Source: Chloroflexota bacterium
GTDB lineage: Bacteria > Chloroflexota > Chloroflexia > Thermomicrobiales > UBA6265
Length of the DNA: 9,713 nt
Assembly: GCA_023389575.1 (NCBI GenBank)
Contig: JAEWEG010000060.1
Coordinates: forward strand, 1 to 9,713
Direction of reading: 5' to 3'
Positions 1 to 5,241 of the stretch are shown here, piece after piece. A program made the translations under genes and the position numbers. Each line of letters begins with the position of its first letter. Within the stretch, counting starts at the first letter, position 1. The notes beneath the pieces are model-generated. The model made no database searches. It was not told the origin of the DNA and saw only the letters and a program-made list of their open reading frames with translations.

Positions 1-848
1 AGGATCACGAGGGCCATGCCCGGGAACATCGAGGGCCACCAGGCCCGCTGGATCAGGCGCTGGCCGTCTCGCAGCATGTTGCCCCAGGTGGGCGTTTCGG
101 GATTGACGCCCGCGCCAAGGAAGGAGAGCGAGGCCTCGGCGATGATCGCGTAGGCGATGATGAAGGTGCACTGCACGATCAACGGCGAGAGCGCGTTCGG
201 GAAGATGTACTTCAGCATGATCTGGCTGTCGCGCATCCCAACCGACCGCGCCGATTCCACATACTGCTGCTGCTTCAGCACCAGCGTGGAACTCCGCACC
301 AGCCGCGCCACGTTCGGCGTGTACACGATCACCAGCGCCAGGCAGACGTTGGCCGCGCCCGACCCCAGCGCGACCATGATCGCGATCGCCAGCAGGATGC
401 TGGGGAACGCCATCAGGCCGTCCATCGCGCGCATGATCAGCGCGTCGAACCGTTCGTAGTAGCCGGAAATGAGCCCCAGCACGGTGCCAAGGAAGGCCGA
501 CGCCAGCATCACGGAGACGCCGATCAGGATCGACACCCGGCCGCCGTACAGGATCCGGCTGAAGATGTCCCGCCCAACGTCGTCGCTCCCGAACCAGAAG
601 TCGCGGGAGGGTGGCTCCAGCCGCCGCACCGGATCGAGAAAGGTCGGGTCGGCCGGGGAGAGCAGCGGCGCGAGCGTGGTGCAGATCACCAGGATCAGCA
701 GGATCGCCCCGCTCACCGCCGCCACCGGGTTCTCGAGCAGCGTTCTCACCCAGTACCAGCGCGACGACGGGGCTATCCCCTTCAGCAAGCCCCGCTGCGC
801 CGGACGTGTCGTGGCCCCAGCCAGGCCAGCCACCTCAGTTGCCGCCAT
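1..848 (-). CDS. ABC transporter permease, DppC/OppC type (3' end beyond window)
   Basis: Inner-membrane permease subunit of a peptide/nickel/oligosaccharide ABC importer; it should pair with the DppB-type subunit encoded just upstream. I translated it from an ATG at 846-848; 282 residues are visible and the frame is still open at the left edge, so only about the last 10-20 residues should be missing. An N-terminal OppC-type membrane segment lies near residues 42-62, followed by the family signature FGSDDVGRDIFSRILYGGR (about 86-104). The cytoplasmic EAA loop that docks on the ATPase lies near 197-219 (VESARSVG, ending in FPN). The C-terminal signature AEASLSFLGAGV and PTWGNML is typical of DppC. 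The start overlaps the end of the DppB gene by 14 bp (835-848), which implies translational coupling. ATPase genes (DppD/DppF type) would be expected beyond the left edge. The fold is certain from motifs; the substrate is unknown. Confidence 0.95.
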   Translation of the reverse strand, partial: MAATEVAGLAGATTRPAQRGLLKGIAPSSRWYWVRTLLENPVAAVSGAILLILVICTTLAPLLSPADPTFLDPVRRLEPPSRDFWFGSDDVGRDIFSRILYGGRVSILIGVSVMLASAFLGTVLGLISGYYERFDALIMRAMDGLMAFPSILLAIAIMVALGSGAANVCLALVIVYTPNVARLVRSSTLVLKQQQYVESARSVGMRDSQIMLKYIFPNALSPLIVQCTFIIAYAIIAEASLSFLGAGVNPETPTWGNMLRDGQRLIQRAWWPSMFPGMALVI

Positions 849-1785
849 AACGCACTCGCGGATCGATGTACACGTAGAGAATGTCCACGGCCAGGTTCAC
901 CAGCACGTAGACGGCCGCGATCAGCATCACCGCTCCCTGGATCACCGGGAAGTCGCGCCGCCCGATGCTCTGCACCACCAGCCGCCCCATCCCGGGGATG
1001 GTGAAGACGGTCTCGGTCACCACCGCGCCGCCCAGCAACGCGCCCACCGACGCCCCGATCACCGTCAGCGCCGGGATCATCGCGTTACGCAGCGCGTGCC
1101 GGGTGATCACCGATCGCTCGGTGACGCCCTTGGCGTAGGCGGTCCGGATGTAGTCCTCCCGCATCACATCGAGCATCGTGGAGCGGACCAGCCGCGCCAG
1201 TAGCCCCGCGCTGGAGAACCCGAGCGCGAACGCCGGCAGCGCCATCGCCTTCAGGTGCGCCACCGGGTCTTCCGTGATCGGCACGTAGCCCCCGGCCGGC
1301 AACCATCGCAGGTTCACCGCGAAGAACAGGATCAGCACGATGCCGAGGAAAAAGGTGGGGATCGCGGCGCCGCTGATCGACAGGATCATCAGCCCCCGGT
1401 CGAGCAGCGAACCGCTCCTGATCGCCGAGATCACCCCCACCGGGATGCCGATCGCGATCTGGATGATCATGGCGTAGGTGGTCAGCAACAAGGTCGGCTG
1501 GACCCGGTCCTGGATCGCCTCGATCACCGGCATGCCCAGGAAGATCGACTCGCCGAAGTCGAGCCGCACCACCCCGCTGATCCATTCGAGGAACTGCTCC
1601 CAGATCGGGCGGTCGAGCCCAAGCTGCCCGCGCAACTGCTCGATCTGCTCGGCCGTCGCGTTCTGCCCGAGCATCACGGCGGCCGGATCGCCCGGTGTGA
1701 TGTGAACCAGCGCGAACACCACGATACCGACCACCAGCAACACCGGGATCAGCATCACGATTCGCCGGACGATGTACGCCAACAT
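835..1785 (-). CDS. ABC transporter permease, DppB/OppB type
   Basis: Integral membrane permease of 316 residues, the usual length for the DppB/OppB family. The N terminus (MLAYIVRRIVMLIPVLL) is the characteristic first membrane helix, followed by HITPGDP near residue 28. Further hydrophobic segments lie at about 100-122, 132-157, 181-201, 236-256 and 284-304. The EAA loop for the ATPase is at about 211-235 (DYIRTAYAKG, then HALRNA). The family signature ETVFTIPGMGRL lies at 258-269, and the protein ends in DPRVRYGGN. The ATG at 1783-1785 has an AAGGA ribosome-binding sequence 7 bases upstream. The gene lies 76 bp downstream of the solute-binding protein gene, the gap holding a strong hairpin, and its end overlaps the DppC gene by 14 bp. 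Together they form the two-subunit pore of one importer. Peptide, nickel and oligosaccharide transporters share this family, so the substrate cannot be read from the permease. Confidence 0.96.
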   Translation of the reverse strand: MLAYIVRRIVMLIPVLLVVGIVVFALVHITPGDPAAVMLGQNATAEQIEQLRGQLGLDRPIWEQFLEWISGVVRLDFGESIFLGMPVIEAIQDRVQPTLLLTTYAMIIQIAIGIPVGVISAIRSGSLLDRGLMILSISGAAIPTFFLGIVLILFFAVNLRWLPAGGYVPITEDPVAHLKAMALPAFALGFSSAGLLARLVRSTMLDVMREDYIRTAYAKGVTERSVITRHALRNAMIPALTVIGASVGALLGGAVVTETVFTIPGMGRLVVQSIGRRDFPVIQGAVMLIAAVYVLVNLAVDILYVYIDPRVRYGGN

Positions 1786-1815
1786 CAGGGAGTCCTTGGG
1801 ATCGGGGAATTACGG

Positions 1816-1851
1816 GCACCTCCACGAGGAATCTCTTCCCCGTGGAGGTGC
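1816..1851 (-). other. Intercistronic stem-loop between binding-protein and permease genes
   Basis: A perfect 11-bp inverted repeat, GCACCTCCACG at 1816-1826 and CGTGGAGGTGC at 1841-1851, encloses 14 bases. The stem can extend by three more pairs (GGA with TCC) after one mismatch, leaving a 6-base loop. It begins 10 bp after the stop codon of the solute-binding protein gene and ends about 30 bp before the DppB start. No U-run follows on the minus strand, so a full intrinsic terminator is unlikely. Comparable hairpins in other importer operons (the malE-malF type) protect the 3' end of the binding-protein mRNA and lower permease expression. That role is inferred here; the structure itself is directly visible. 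Confidence 0.75.
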
Positions 1852-1861
1852 GTCAGCGCGA

Positions 1862-3487
1862 TCAGGAGGCGAACCAGAGGTTCCAGAACGGCACGCCGTT
1901 CTCGATCTGCTCGGGCCAGCCGCCCAGAGTTTCGGAGTAGAACGCGCAGTTCGAGGAATCGCCCGTCTTGACCGCCGGAACCTGGGTGTAGGCGTTGGCC
2001 TGGATCTGCTCCCAGATCGCGTAGCGCGCGTCGAAATCCGATTCGGCCAGCAACTCGGCCGAGAGCGCCAGGCTCTCCTCGTCGCTCCACCAGCCGGGGT
2101 AGATGTTCATCTGACCCACGTAGGAGATCTGGCTTGGATCGGGCACCGCGCCGTGGCCCGTGATGAAGAGATCCCACATCTCCGGCTCGGCGCGGTTGGT
2201 CACCACCGTCGCCCAGTCGGTGACCTGCAGGTCGACGGTGAAGCCAGCCTCCTCGAGCTGCTGCTTGGCCACGATCGCCTGCCCATACATGTACGAGTAT
2301 TCCTGCGTGGTCATGAACCGGAGCGGCTCGCCAGCATATCCGGCCGCCTCGGCCATTTCCTTCGCCTTCGCCGGGTTATCCAGGTTGTAGCGGTCTCCGC
2401 CGGCGTCGGTCCACCACGGCGATTCCTTCAGCATCAGCCCGGGATCAAGCCGGATGAACTCCTCCGAACCACGGCCGGAGAGCAGCATTTCCTCGCTGCC
2501 AAGCGCCATCTGCACGGCATCGCGCAGCGCCTGGTTGCCCATCAACGGAGACTGCCAGTTGAGGAAAATGAGGTCCCAGTTGGTCGGACGCAGGATCTTA
2601 GCAACCACCCCGGGGTAGCCATTCAGCACCTCGTACTGATCGTTCCCAACATCCAGGATGACGTGATAGTCCTCGGCCTGGAGCCCGGCCACGCGGGCCG
2701 CTTCGTCCGGCACCGGGATGAACTCGATCTCGTCGAACCACGCCCACTTCTTGCCGGCATAGCCGTCGGTTGGGTTGGAGCTGGCCACGTAGTCCGGGAA
2801 GCGCTCATACCGGATGTAGGCATCGGCCTGGCGGTCCACCAGCCGGTACGGCCCGGTGCCGACGAACCCATCCTGGATCGGATCGAGCGTATTGGCGTCG
2901 AGCAGCGACTTCGGCAGGATCGAGCAGGCCTGCGTGTTGTTGGAAAGCGCGACCGTGATCGTGCCGTACGGCTCGGTCAGGGTCCAGACGATCGTCAGGT
3001 CATCGCTCTTCTCAATCGATGCCGTCTTCTCCATCAGGCGCTTGCCGACACCGGAAATCTGGCCCCAGCGATTGATCGACGCGATCGCATCGTCCGCGGT
3101 CAAAATCTCGCCATTGTGGAACGACACTTCCGCTCGCAGCACCATGGTGTGCACCAGGCCGTCGTCGGAAATCGTGTGCGAGTCCAGCAGCGATGGCGCC
3201 GGAATCCAGTTGGAGTCGTAGGCGAAGAGCGTTTCGAACATCGGGTCGGTCACGACGCGTGTCACGCTGGCCGTTGTCTGGTGCTCGTCCAGGGTTGGCG
3301 GCTCACCAATGATCGCCACCCGAAGCTTGCCGCCCGCCACACCGGATTCCGGCGATTCCTGGGCCAATCCAAGCATGCCGTACCGCGGAAGCAGGAAACT
3401 GGCCGCGGCGGCGGCGCCCGCTCCCTTCATCACGGTTCGACGATCGAAGGCTCGCGGTTCCGAACGCTCGCTGAGGTTGTCGCTCAT
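1862..3487 (-). CDS. ABC transporter solute-binding protein, family 5 (peptide/oligosaccharide), Tat-exported
   Basis: Extracytoplasmic binding protein of 541 residues that delivers substrate to the two permeases encoded downstream. The start chosen is ATG 3485-3487, with an AGGGGG ribosome-binding sequence 4 bases upstream; a possible start 57 bases further upstream would add residues unlike any signal peptide. The N terminus carries a twin-arginine signal (DRRTVMKG at about residues 15-22, then an alanine-rich hydrophobic stretch to about 42). Export would therefore be by Tat, after folding. No lipobox cysteine is present, so membrane anchoring is not explained. The mature part has SBP_bac_5 hallmarks: GGKLRVAIIGEPPTLD near 52-67, the conserved segment with SFHNGEILTADDAIAS, then GTGPYRLV, and an aromatic-rich C-terminal lobe. 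The family binds peptides, nickel chelates or oligosaccharides; some thermophile members bind beta-linked glucans. The nearby GH116 gene makes a glycoside ligand worth considering, but this is inference. Confidence 0.95.
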   Translation of the reverse strand: MSDNLSERSEPRAFDRRTVMKGAGAAAAASFLLPRYGMLGLAQESPESGVAGGKLRVAIIGEPPTLDEHQTTASVTRVVTDPMFETLFAYDSNWIPAPSLLDSHTISDDGLVHTMVLRAEVSFHNGEILTADDAIASINRWGQISGVGKRLMEKTASIEKSDDLTIVWTLTEPYGTITVALSNNTQACSILPKSLLDANTLDPIQDGFVGTGPYRLVDRQADAYIRYERFPDYVASSNPTDGYAGKKWAWFDEIEFIPVPDEAARVAGLQAEDYHVILDVGNDQYEVLNGYPGVVAKILRPTNWDLIFLNWQSPLMGNQALRDAVQMALGSEEMLLSGRGSEEFIRLDPGLMLKESPWWTDAGGDRYNLDNPAKAKEMAEAAGYAGEPLRFMTTQEYSYMYGQAIVAKQQLEEAGFTVDLQVTDWATVVTNRAEPEMWDLFITGHGAVPDPSQISYVGQMNIYPGWWSDEESLALSAELLAESDFDARYAIWEQIQANAYTQVPAVKTGDSSNCAFYSETLGGWPEQIENGVPFWNLWFAS

Positions 3488-3606
3488 GTTTCCCCCTGAT
3501 ACCCAAAGTGGGCAAGTGGTGAATACGGGATGGCGACGTGCCACCCAATGGACGGGACCCAGGCAAATTCGTGCAACGCTTCGCTGCCCTGTCTTGCAGT
3601 AGAGGC

Positions 3607-3635
3607 ACAGTACAGTCGAATAAAGATCGCGTCAA
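3607..3635 (-). promoter_or_regulatory. Predicted sigma70-type promoter of the importer operon
   Basis: On the minus strand, TTGACG (3630-3635; five of six consensus bases) is followed by exactly 17 bp and then TACTGT (3607-3612; three of six). Transcription would start near 3600, giving a leader of about 113 bases before the binding-protein ATG. The hexamers resemble those of the cupin promoter (TTGACG, 17 bp, TACTTT), which supports both calls. The weak -10 leaves room for an activator; the TTGCATGCAA palindrome lies 17 bp upstream of the -35. Confidence 0.5.
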
Positions 3636-3652
3636 TAGCAAACGGTCGTAGA

Positions 3653-3662
3653 TTGCATGCAA
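3653..3662. promoter_or_regulatory. Palindrome TTGCATGCAA upstream of the importer promoter
   Basis: A perfect 10-bp palindrome lies 17 bp upstream of the predicted -35 hexamer of the importer operon. Its position fits an activator or co-regulator site. No regulator can be assigned from sequence alone, and a 10-bp palindrome can occur by chance. Confidence 0.3.
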
Positions 3663-3770
3663 GGTATACCGTCGCGGCCCGGAACCACCGCCGCGGGCAC
3701 GATCACCGCCTCACGAGATGTATGGAGGCACCGAACAGGACCCGGCCCGTTGGTGCCCAGCGCCAGTAAC

Positions 3771-3790
3771 GGTCGAAACCGGGTTCGGCC
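3771..3790. promoter_or_regulatory. 20-bp near-palindrome GGTCGAAACCGGGTTCGGCC
   Basis: The two halves pair at eight of ten positions around a central CCGG. It lies 42 bp beyond the marR stop codon and about 135 bp upstream of the importer -35. CG-centred palindromes of this length are typical of LacI-family and other dimeric regulators. It could instead be the hairpin at the marR transcript end, although no U-run follows. Function unassigned. Confidence 0.3.
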
Positions 3791-3832
3791 ACGGGGGGTC
3801 GCCGCCGGCAAGAGCGAAGAAGCGGCGTTGTG

Positions 3833-4297
3833 CTACCTGGTGAGCCAACCGGGCAAATCGCCCAATGGCGCGGTACCGGCAATGTGCTCCAGCACCTCGA
3901 ACGCCATCGACACCCGCTCGTCCCCCAGGTCCGTCCTCCAGGTGTGCATCTGACGCTCGAATGACGCCGCGCTTAGCGCGAGCATCTCGTTCGCCCGCGC
4001 GGTTCGCGTCAACCGCGTCGCGCGGGCATCGGCCGGATCGGGCTCCCGGACGATGTAGCCCGCCACCTCCAGGCTGGAAGCGGTCTTCGCGGCCGCCTGC
4101 TTCGTCACGCCCAGCCGCTCCCCCAGCAGCGAAATCGAGCAGCCATCGGGTCCGATCGCCTGCAACGCAAACCCGTGCACCGGCCGCGCCTCCGGATGCC
4201 CATTCGCCGCCAGGTCGTCGTGAAGCAGGTCGACGATCTCGCGAAACGCGCCTCCCAACAGGAACACGAACCTGAACCCCTCCTGCCCGTCCGACAT
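3833..4297 (-). CDS. MarR-family winged-helix transcriptional regulator
   Basis: Dimeric DNA-binding regulator of 154 residues, the normal MarR length. The winged helix-turn-helix is centrally placed: LLGERLGVTKQAAAKTASSLEVAGYI (about 57-82) carries the recognition helix, and the basic wing with the family's DPADARATRL motif follows at about 87-96. Flanking helices 8-30 and 100-145 should form the dimer interface. The ATG at 4295-4297 has a GAGGGAG ribosome-binding sequence about 6 bases upstream. The gene is divergent from the cupin gene, with 230 bp between the starts. MarR proteins usually repress themselves and a divergent neighbour until a small ligand or oxidant releases them. The two palindromes in the shared promoter region fit that scheme. 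The ligand is unknown; nothing in the protein (one cysteine, C53) clearly marks a redox sensor. Confidence 0.93.
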   Translation of the reverse strand: MSDGQEGFRFVFLLGGAFREIVDLLHDDLAANGHPEARPVHGFALQAIGPDGCSISLLGERLGVTKQAAAKTASSLEVAGYIVREPDPADARATRLTRTARANEMLALSAASFERQMHTWRTDLGDERVSMAFEVLEHIAGTAPLGDLPGWLTR

Positions 4298-4411
4298 CTC
4301 GCTCCCTCACCATCCCAATTTGACCCGCATGCTTCAGCAAAGGCCCGCATTCCTGGTGGCGGCGAATCGCGTGTCTTCGCCTGGAGGACTCCGCTACGCT
4401 CCCCTCCGACG

Positions 4412-4440
4412 AGTATCCCGTGGCCGCCCAGTTTAGACAA
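4412..4440 (-). promoter_or_regulatory. Predicted marR promoter (minus strand)
   Basis: On the minus strand, TTGTCT (4435-4440; four of six) is followed by 17 bp and GATACT (4412-4417; four of six). Transcription would start near 4405, with a leader of about 107 bases. The -35 hexamer overlaps operator-like site 1 (4436-4450), so a repressor bound there would block this promoter as well as the oppositely directed cupin promoter. Confidence 0.45.
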
Positions 4441-4450
4441 CCCGATTGAC
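4436..4450. promoter_or_regulatory. Operator-like site 1 (GACAACCCGATTGAC), probable MarR site
   Basis: A 15-bp imperfect palindrome whose 7-base arms pair at five of seven positions. It matches site 2 (4478-4492) at 12 of 15 positions, including the whole left half GACAACC. It covers the start of the plus-strand -35 hexamer (4446-4451) and the minus-strand -35 hexamer (4435-4440). Binding of the adjacent MarR protein is inferred. Confidence 0.6.
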
Positions 4451-4474
4451 GAATCGCGCCTCGACCGCTACTTT
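4446..4474 (+). promoter_or_regulatory. Predicted cupin-gene promoter (plus strand)
   Basis: TTGACG (4446-4451; five of six consensus) is followed by 17 bp and TACTTT (4469-4474; three of six). The start would be near 4481, inside operator-like site 2. A competing -10, TATACC (4495-4500), exists, but its matching -35 (TTTATG) is poor. The 5' leader would be about 47 bases. Confidence 0.5.
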
Positions 4475-4477
4475 ATG

Positions 4478-4492
4478 GACAACCTGGTTGTC
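4478..4492. promoter_or_regulatory. Operator-like site 2 (GACAACCTGGTTGTC), probable MarR site
   Basis: Perfect palindrome with 7-base arms around one central base. It lies just after the predicted -10 of the cupin promoter and over the expected transcription start, the classic repressor position. Its centre is 42 bp from that of site 1, about four helical turns, so two dimers would sit on the same DNA face. A 1-base loop makes an RNA hairpin an unlikely alternative. Confidence 0.65.
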
Positions 4493-4527
4493 ATTATACC
4501 GGGTACGCCACGAACAGGAGGCAAACC

Positions 4528-4908
4528 ATGAACACCACGATCAATTACGACGCCGTCCGCGTCACCGAAACGCCTAACGCCACCATGACCACGCTCGCCT
4601 CGCCCACGCTCGGCGGCACGAAGGACCTGAGCCTGTGGAAGGTGCGCATGCGGCCCGGCGCGTCCGGCCCGGTCCACGCGTTCGACACCGAACAGATCTG
4701 GCACCTTCTCCACGGCACAGCCTCGATCGAGATTGACGGCATCGTCCACACCCTGAGCGCGGGCGACACCCTCCACATCCCGAGCATGGCCACTCGCCAG
4801 GTGAAGGCGGAAACCGCCGTCGAATTCATCGTCTGTGGCAGCGGTCACGCCCTGGTCGTCAGCGGCGCCCCCAGCGGCGAACCCATCACCCCCGCGTGGA
4901 TCGCCTGA
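4528..4908 (+). CDS. Small single-domain cupin protein
   Basis: Cytoplasmic beta-barrel protein of 126 residues with one cupin domain. The start is well fixed: AGGAGG at 4516-4521 lies 6 bases before the ATG. Cupin motif 1 spans about 44-63 (PVHAFDTEQIWHLLHG) and motif 2 about 79-90 (GDTLHIPSMATR). Against the usual motifs, H50 and E55 are kept, but the second motif-1 histidine is F52 and the motif-2 histidine position is R90. Two of four metal ligands are therefore absent, which suggests a binding or sensor protein, or altered metal use, rather than a standard dioxygenase. I recall similar small cupins with an HxFDxEQ core and a C-terminal PxWI. The gene is divergent from marR and is the obvious target of that regulator. 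It ends 333 bp from the convergent GH116 gene. The reaction, if any, is unknown. Confidence 0.88.
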   Translation: MNTTINYDAVRVTETPNATMTTLASPTLGGTKDLSLWKVRMRPGASGPVHAFDTEQIWHLLHGTASIEIDGIVHTLSAGDTLHIPSMATRQVKAETAVEFIVCGSGHALVVSGAPSGEPITPAWIA

Positions 4909-4964
4909 TTCAGCGCAAGATCATCGCGGGAACCGGCGTGAGCCAGAACACGGCTCGGAATGTA

Positions 4965-5001
4965 CGGAGCCACGGCCCGCGCCAGCGGGTCTGTGGCTCC
5001 G
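4965..5001 (+). terminator. Strong stem-loop after the cupin gene, possible terminator
   Basis: Perfect 9-bp arms CGGAGCCAC (4965-4973) and GTGGCTCCG (4993-5001) enclose a second perfect 5-bp stem, CCCGC (4976-4980) with GCGGG (4985-4989), capped by GCCA. It starts 57 bp after the cupin stop. No U-run follows, so it is not a canonical intrinsic terminator. It could serve convergent transcription from either side or be part of a repeat element. Confidence 0.4.
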
Positions 5002-5008
5002 GTCCTGC

Positions 5009-5044
5009 CGAGAAGATTGCCCACGAACGCAGGCCATCTTCTCG
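5009..5044 (+). terminator. Second stem-loop after the cupin gene, possible terminator
   Basis: Perfect 9-bp arms CGAGAAGAT (5009-5017) and ATCTTCTCG (5036-5044), extended by GCC/GGC after one mismatch, with a 10-base loop. It lies 8 bp from the previous hairpin. No U-run follows. The right arm sits between two copies of the direct repeat CGCAGGCCAT. Confidence 0.35.
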
Positions 5045-5114
5045 CGCAGGCCATGAACCAACGCAAGGTGTCCGCTCGGCCTCACCGGCGCTCACCTCGG
5101 ATTCAACAAATGAT

Positions 5115-5142
5115 CTCGTCATTCCGAGCGTAGCGAGAAATC
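5115..5142 (+). repeat. Candidate dispersed intergenic repeat (GTCATTCCGAGCGTAGCGAG type)
   Basis: The stretch reads GTCATTCCGAGCGTAGCGAG at 5118-5137 (CGTCATT... start included). From memory, closely similar sequences recur between genes in many Chloroflexota and other environmental genomes. The core GAGCGTAGCG (5126-5135) appears again on the minus strand at 4392-4401, and as GAGCGAAGCG at 7945-7954. All three lie between genes. Family membership is inferred and needs the full genome. Confidence 0.45.
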
Positions 5143-5158
5143 GCCGGACGAAGTCCTT

Positions 5159-5191
5159 CCGCCGTCAGGCGGTGTCCATCCTCGGACCGCC
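5159..5191. terminator. Competing GC-rich hairpins near the GH116 3' end
   Basis: CCGCC (5159-5163) can pair with GGCGG (5168-5172) around a 4-base loop. Alternatively GGCGGT (5168-5173) can pair with ACCGCC (5186-5191), extended by CC/GG past a 2-base bulge. The two folds share GGCGG and exclude each other. They start about 50 bp beyond the GH116 stop in its direction of transcription. No U-run follows, so termination is only a possibility. Confidence 0.3.
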
Positions 5192-5241
5192 TCACATACA
5201 CCCAGCGAAGTGCGACCCCTATCGCGTAGGATCACCGAGGC

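Larger units (their letters stand above)
3488..3832. other. 345-bp intergenic region between marR and the importer operon
   Basis: No gene is supported here. The part nearest the importer contains its promoter (3607-3635) and a leader of roughly 113 bases. In the transcript sense the leader can form several short hairpins: GCAGCG/CGTTGC with a 3-base loop at 3573-3587, a TGGC/GCCA stem around 3528-3545, and CCCA/TGGG at 3502-3512 just ahead of the ribosome-binding sequence. Upstream of the promoter are a perfect 10-bp palindrome (3653-3662) and a 20-bp near-palindrome (3771-3790). I see no clear intrinsic terminator after marR. Confidence 0.6.
4909..5241. other. 333-bp convergent intergenic region, rich in stem-loops
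   Basis: The cupin gene enters from the left and the GH116 gene from the right. I support no gene here; open frames crossing it resemble no protein family. It contains two strong tandem hairpins (4965-5001, 5009-5044), a 10-bp direct repeat CGCAGGCCAT (5028-5037 and 5045-5054), the GAGCGTAGCG motif (5126-5135), and competing GC-rich hairpins (5159-5191). The content suits transcription ends for both genes plus inserted repeat DNA. Confidence 0.6.

Noticed and set aside
469..1203. A 244-codon plus-strand frame over the DppB/DppC junction
   Set aside because: It lies opposite two permease genes with clear family signatures, and its translation has low-complexity histidine and arginine runs.
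1772..3499. A 575-codon open frame on the plus strand, antisense to the solute-binding protein gene
   Set aside because: Same explanation: biased composition, no family motifs, and complete overlap with a well-supported gene.
3711..4340. A 209-codon minus-strand frame overlapping marR in another frame
   Set aside because: The overlapping frame of 154 codons has the MarR winged helix and a good ribosome-binding sequence; the longer frame is glycine- and arginine-rich with no motif.
4478..4492. Reading the cupin-upstream palindrome as an RNA terminator or attenuator hairpin
   Set aside because: A one-base loop is sterically poor for RNA, no U-run follows, and the position over the promoter start fits a DNA operator better.
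1862..4908. A transporter-regulator-cupin system acting as one novel unit
   Set aside because: The importer has its own promoter 200 bp beyond the marR stop, no shared operator sequence was found at that promoter, and each gene fits an ordinary family; the evidence for a joint system is proximity only.
5028..5054. The CGCAGGCCAT direct repeat as the beginning of a CRISPR array
   Set aside because: Only two 10-bp copies, a 7-bp gap between them, and no cas genes in the window.
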